Source: JAWLGW01 sp964569055
GTDB taxonomy: Bacteria; Planctomycetota; J058
DNA: 10,024 nt
Assembly (NCBI GenBank): GCA_964569055.1
Contig: CAZMSZ010000287.1
Span: 1 to 10,024 of the forward strand
Direction: 5' to 3'
Both the position numbers and the translations under genes were made by a program. Positions 6,132 through 10,024 of this stretch are shown piece by piece; position 1 is the stretch's first letter, and each line of letters begins with the position of its first letter. Below the pieces are notes generated by a model. That model was not told the DNA's origin, made no database searches, and was given only the letters and a program-made list of their open reading frames with translations.

Positions 6132-9100
6132 ATGGCCGCACCGACGTCCCAGCGCCTATCTTTCACCCAGCTCGTGCTCGACATGGGACTGGCCGACAAG
6201 AAGGCGCTTTTGAAGGCGAAGAAGCTGATCAAGGAACGCGAGGCCGAAGGTCAGAAGCTCACCGTCGCCCGCGCTTGCGTCGAGCTCGAGATCCTGACCG
6301 AGAAGCAGGCCAAGCGGGTCCAGCTCGAGCTCAAGCGGCTCAAGGAGGGGCTCGCCTCCAGCCAGGAGCTGACCGCGGCGACCGAGGAGGACGCGGCCGT
6401 GGCCGCCAAGGCCGAGGCCAAGCGGCAGGCGGCCAAGAAGAAGCAGAAGGAGGCCAAGGCCGAGGCCGCGAAGGAGGCCGAAGCCGCCGAGGGCGAGAAG
6501 CCGACCAAGGCGGGCAAGGCCGACAAGCCGGGCAAGGGAGCCAAGGGCAAGGCGGCCAAGGACGACGCCGCCGAGGACGAGGCCGACGAGCCGAAGGGCA
6601 AGAAGGGCCCCGCCAAGAGAGGCAAGGCGGAGCCGAAGGGGAAGGTCAAGCTCGGCAAGGAGATCGAGCTCGACTCCCAGCGCCAGGCCAAGGCGACCCC
6701 CGGGCCCAAGCGGACGCTGGGCAGCGGGGCCGCGCGGCGCGGCGTCGGGGGCCGCAAGCAGTCGGGCGAGGGTCCGGCGCCGGGCGCCAAGAAGAAGTCG
6801 AACACGCCGTACATCGCGCTCGGCGGCGCGGTGGTGCTGCTGCTCGTGATCGCGGGCGTGGTGGCGCTGTCGGGCGACGGCAAGCAGCCGACCGATCAGG
6901 CGGGCACGACGCCCACCCCCGACGTCGTCACGCCGCCCGAGCCGGAGGACGTGCCCGGCGGGCCCAGCCCCGACGTGGGTCCGATTCAGACCCCGCCGCC
7001 CGAGCAGCCGAGCGACGACCGAACCAAGTGGACGCCGGCCCAGAAGCTGCGCGAGGCCGAGCGCCAGATCGACCGGCTGGCGCTCGACGCGGACGACGAG
7101 GCCGCCAAGGGACGCTTCGCCAAGGCGATCGAGCTGCTCGAGGAGTTCCCGCAGGACCTGCGCGATCAGGAGCCCTGGGTGGAGATCGGGGCGCGCGACC
7201 TCGCCAAGTACAAGAAGCTGCTCCCGGTGCAGGAGCGGTTCGAGGCCGCGCTCGCCCAGGCCGGCGACGACCCCGAGCCGCTCGAGGCCATGGTCCTCGA
7301 GATGCTCGGGCCCAAGTACGAGTTCGCCGGCGAGGGCTTCTTGCGCGACTACAAGGCGCGGGCCGAGGAGGCGCTCGGTGAGGACGTCTACACGCAGCTC
7401 GAGCTGAAGGCCGAGGAGCTGGCCCTCGCAGCGACCCTCGACGACTTCCAGGAGGACATCGCCGAGGTGAACGCGGGCGACGTCGAGATCTTGACGGCTC
7501 AGGCCGTCGAGGTGCGGCTGCGCGGCACGCCCGAGCGCCACCAGCAGTTCCTGGCGGCCGTCCCCCAGGCCAAGGCGAACCTCGAGAAGGCGAAGCAGGT
7601 CCTCGCCGATCGGGAGGCGGCCGAGAAGGAGCGCCTCGCGGACCAGGAGAAGAAGGCGCTCAAGGCGGCCAAGCGGGCCAAGCTCATGACCGACGACGGC
7701 AAGAGCTGCGACCTCACGGCCTTCACCGACCACGGCTTCACGATCGAGGTCGGCAAGGAGGAGATCACCTACGGCTGGGGCAACTGCCCGCCCAAGCTCG
7801 GCCACGCCGTCAAGCTGCTCGGGATCGACGCCAAGAGCGCCGAGGAGGTGTACCAGCTCGGGATCTGGTCGCTGACGCGCGCCGCGTTCGACCTCGCCGA
7901 GGCCGACTTCAAGCAGGCGGTCCGGCTCGACGCCTCGTATCAGGCCAAGATCCCGGACATCGAGCAGCTCAAGCACTTCACCAAGCTGTTCCGCGGCCGC
8001 CACAGCATCGGCGCGCCCGGCGAGGCCACGCAGGTCAAGTGGGAGTTCAAGGCCGATCGCCCCCAGGAGGTGCGCGACTTCAAGGCCATGCACGAGCAGA
8101 TGCAGGTCGAGCTCGTGGGCGGCCAGCTGAAGATCTCGGCGCCGCAGGGCTTCCTGATCACCGGCGCGCAGGTCCGCGGCGCGTGGCAGCACGAGGCGAA
8201 GCTGACCGTCGTCCCCGCCTCGAACAACCCGGCGCCGATCGTGGTGTTCAGCTCCGAGGGCGGGGCGTACCAGGTCCGCCTGGGGCAGAAGACCGAGCTG
8301 TTCTCGGGCTTCCTCGGCGACGGCGAGGCGCTCGCGAGCAGCGACGCGCGCGCCATGCCCGGCTCGCGGGCCGAGGTGGGGGTCAAGGTCAGCGGCGAGA
8401 AGGCGACCGTCACCGTCAAGCTCGACGGCGCGCAGGTGATCTCGCACGAGGTCCCGTTCCAGGGCGAGCTCGAGTTCTCGATCGGCGCCCGCGGCGCGGG
8501 CGAGGCGCGCTTCGCCGGGATCGAGGCCAACGGGATCCTGGCGGACGGCTGGTCCGAGCGGACGCTCGCCAGCGCGCCCAACCTGATCACCCGCGCGCTG
8601 CGCGAGGCCGAGCGGCAGCGCGAGAGCCAGGCGGGCGGCGAGGCGGTCGGCGTCCCGGTCGCGTACCTCAAGACCAGCGCCGAGGACGAGGTCGCCCTCG
8701 AGGGGATCCCGCCCGAGACGATCGCGATCGTGAACGAGGGGCGCCAGCTCCTCGAGGCCGGCAACCAGTGGGGCGCGTTCCAGAAGTTCCGCGAGGCGGC
8801 CGAGCGGAACATCGAGTACCACGCGGCCAACTACCTCTACGCCGCCTCCCAGACGCGGAGCGACCCGCAGGGCGCGCTGATCCGGCTGCAGCGCTGCGTG
8901 GACGGCGTGCAGGACTTCTACGAGGCCATGGTCGCCAAGGCCGAGGCGCTGTTCTGGCTGGGCCGGTTCGACAAGGCCCGCAAGACGCTCGACGAGGCGC
9001 TCGCGCTGCGGCCCGACTACGCGCCGGCGCACCTGACCGACGCCAACCTCTCGGTCGCCGAGCTCGACTACGTCACCGCGCTCGGCAAGCTCAAGCTCGC

Positions 9101-10024
9101 GCAGGTCCTCGCGCCGGGCGACCCGGTGATCGAGATGTACTACGGCCAGGTCACCGCCCTGGCCGAGGGCCCCGCCTGGTCGAACCGCGCCCGGTTCACC
9201 AACGACTTCTACCGCCTCGACACCGACATGGTGTCCTTCGGCGACAAGTTCCTCAAGCAGCTCACGCTGATGCGCACGGCCCTCGAGGAGAGCTTCCCGA
9301 TCCTGATCAACCCCGAGGCGCCCAAGCGCCAGGCCTCGATCCTGGTGTTCGGCGAGGCGGAGGGCTACTACTCCTACTCCGAGCGCACCGGCGTCGGCCG
9401 CGCCGAGGACTCCCTCGGCCACTTCAACCTGTGGTCGGGCCAGCTCCTGCTGTTCCTCGAGCGCGAGCCGACCGACTGGAACGCGTTCCACGTGATCTTC
9501 CACGAGGGCACGCACCAGTGGTGCTACAGCCAGGGGCTCGCGCTCCCCTACTGGTTCAACGAGGGCGTGGCCGAGTACATGGGCGGCACCCAACTCGCCA
9601 TGGACGGCAGCCGGATCATCAAGAAGGGCCAGGTCAGCTCGTTCCTCAAGCAGCGGATCCAGGGCCTGATCGCCAACTGGGACCAGCGCGAGAAGACCTG
9701 GTTCGACATCATGACCCAGTCGCCCGAGCAGTTCTACTCGGGCAACCAGAGCCTGAAGTACGCCCAGGGCTGGACGATCGTCCACTTCATCATGGAGAGC
9801 GGCGACGAGACGCTCAAGAAGACGCTGTGGAAGTACCTGCAGTACTTCGTGGACGCCGCCAAGGGCGACCCCAGCGAGAAGAAGGAGACCCGCGGCAGCT
9901 CGAAGCTCGAGCACATCTACGTCGACACGTTCCACCAGCTCGACATGAAGGACGTCGAGGCCCGCTGGGTGAAGTGGGTCGAGAAGCTGGCCAAGGAGTG
10001 CGGCATCGACTGGACCGCGCCCGA
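6132..10024 (+). CDS. Large single-pass membrane protein with LamG/DUF1080-like, TPR and gluzincin-like (HEGTH) peptidase domains; 3' end outside window
   Basis: The frame is open for 1,297 codons with no stop. Residues ~10-60 are helical (DMGLADKKAL, ELEILTEKQAKR) and resemble the GspE/MshE N-terminal fold; this is inference. Residues ~60-223 are Lys/Ala/Glu-rich. One membrane span (about 227-246, ALGGAVVLLLVIAGVVAL) follows a KKK stop, so the rest should lie outside the cytoplasm. Next come a Pro-rich linker (~247-297), helical and coiled-coil segments (~298-520), a beta-rich concanavalin/DUF1080-like sandwich (~633-803) and TPR-like helices (~862-1015). The peptidase region has FHEGTHQW, with H1124 and H1128 as zinc ligands and E1125 as base, then NEGVAEY with E1144 as likely third ligand. 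This is the layout of gluzincins of the Peptidase-MA/DUF1570 type. The ATG has GAGG 9 bases upstream. The substrate is unknown; a cell-envelope or secreted protein target is a guess. The antisense strand is also open for most of this length, but lacks sensible domains. Confidence 0.9.
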   Translation, partial: MAAPTSQRLSFTQLVLDMGLADKKALLKAKKLIKEREAEGQKLTVARACVELEILTEKQAKRVQLELKRLKEGLASSQELTAATEEDAAVAAKAEAKRQAAKKKQKEAKAEAAKEAEAAEGEKPTKAGKADKPGKGAKGKAAKDDAAEDEADEPKGKKGPAKRGKAEPKGKVKLGKEIELDSQRQAKATPGPKRTLGSGAARRGVGGRKQSGEGPAPGAKKKSNTPYIALGGAVVLLLVIAGVVALSGDGKQPTDQAGTTPTPDVVTPPEPEDVPGGPSPDVGPIQTPPPEQPSDDRTKWTPAQKLREAERQIDRLALDADDEAAKGRFAKAIELLEEFPQDLRDQEPWVEIGARDLAKYKKLLPVQERFEAALAQAGDDPEPLEAMVLEMLGPKYEFAGEGFLRDYKARAEEALGEDVYTQLELKAEELALAATLDDFQEDIAEVNAGDVEILTAQAVEVRLRGTPERHQQFLAAVPQAKANLEKAKQVLADREAAEKERLADQEKKALKAAKRAKLMTDDGKSCDLTAFTDHGFTIEVGKEEITYGWGNCPPKLGHAVKLLGIDAKSAEEVYQLGIWSLTRAAFDLAEADFKQAVRLDASYQAKIPDIEQLKHFTKLFRGRHSIGAPGEATQVKWEFKADRPQEVRDFKAMHEQMQVELVGGQLKISAPQGFLITGAQVRGAWQHEAKLTVVPASNNPAPIVVFSSEGGAYQVRLGQKTELFSGFLGDGEALASSDARAMPGSRAEVGVKVSGEKATVTVKLDGAQVISHEVPFQGELEFSIGARGAGEARFAGIEANGILADGWSERTLASAPNLITRALREAERQRESQAGGEAVGVPVAYLKTSAEDEVALEGIPPETIAIVNEGRQLLEAGNQWGAFQKFREAAERNIEYHAANYLYAASQTRSDPQGALIRLQRCVDGVQDFYEAMVAKAEALFWLGRFDKARKTLDEALALRPDYAPAHLTDANLSVAELDYVTALGKLKLAQVLAPGDPVIEMYYGQVTALAEGPAWSNRARFTNDFYRLDTDMVSFGDKFLKQLTLMRTALEESFPILINPEAPKRQASILVFGEAEGYYSYSERTGVGRAEDSLGHFNLWSGQLLLFLEREPTDWNAFHVIFHEGTHQWCYSQGLALPYWFNEGVAEYMGGTQLAMDGSRIIKKGQVSSFLKQRIQGLIANWDQREKTWFDIMTQSPEQFYSGNQSLKYAQGWTIVHFIMESGDETLKKTLWKYLQYFVDAAKGDPSEKKETRGSSKLEHIYVDTFHQLDMKDVEARWVKWVEKLAKECGIDWTAP

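Noticed and set aside
6050..6232. N-terminal extension of the PEGA protein to an ATG at 6232
   Set aside because: It would bury the lipoprotein signal peptide about 60 residues into the protein and overlap the divergent gene's start. The GTG at 6049 has a proper ribosome site.
6156..9935. A 1,259-codon open frame on the minus strand
   Set aside because: It is antisense to the giant peptidase gene. Its translation is a monotonous Leu/Arg/Ala/Gly/Val mix with no recognisable domain, as expected opposite GC-rich coding DNA. The plus-strand frame has a signal-anchor, TPRs and HEGTH.

Overview
The window is a very GC-rich bacterial segment in which AAG, GCC, CTC, CTG and GAG codons dominate. It is densely coding. 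The mix of proteins points to Planctomycetota, with Myxococcota as the main alternative: an FHA-GAF-SpoIIE phosphatase, a PEGA lipoprotein, an LRV-repeat protein, Lys/Ala-rich proteins, and a huge single-pass membrane protein with a concanavalin-like sandwich, TPRs and an HExxH peptidase domain. The assignment is an inference from domain repertoire, not from a marker gene. The sequence contains a 100-N scaffold gap (3641-3740), so it comes from a draft assembly.

Layout. (1) Bases 2-2717, minus strand: accD (acetyl-CoA carboxylase carboxyltransferase beta subunit), followed 25 bases later by an FHA-GAF-PP2C (SpoIIE/RsbU-type) signalling phosphatase. They look like one transcription unit. (2) Bases 2718-2851: a divergent control region. 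(3) Bases 2852-4256, plus strand: a small LRV-repeat protein with a basic tail, then a Lys/Ala/Gln-rich protein whose repetitive stretch is broken by the gap and which ends in a compact unidentified domain. (4) Bases 4243-5571, minus strand: an exported pyroglutamyl-peptidase-like (C15) protein with an extra N-terminal region and an internal insertion. It converges tail to tail with the previous gene, with a 14-base overlap. (5) Bases 5690-6049, minus strand: a small PEGA lipoprotein. (6) Bases 6050-6131: a second divergent control region carrying an inverted pair of CCTACCC elements. (7) Bases 6132-10024, plus strand, running off the right edge: a protein of at least 1,297 residues with a cytoplasmic Lys-rich N-terminus, one membrane span and a large outer region ending in a gluzincin-like metallopeptidase (HEGTH, then NEGVAEY). 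It has no stop codon inside the window, so the longest closed reading frame here is an antisense shadow of it.

How the genes relate. accD serves fatty-acid synthesis and has no accA partner in the window. The phosphatase would turn an FHA/GAF input into dephosphorylation of an anti-anti-sigma-like target, which is not present here. The C15-like protein, the PEGA lipoprotein and the large peptidase are all predicted to act outside the cytoplasm, so the right half of the window is mainly an envelope region. No mobile element, CRISPR array, tRNA or rRNA was seen.
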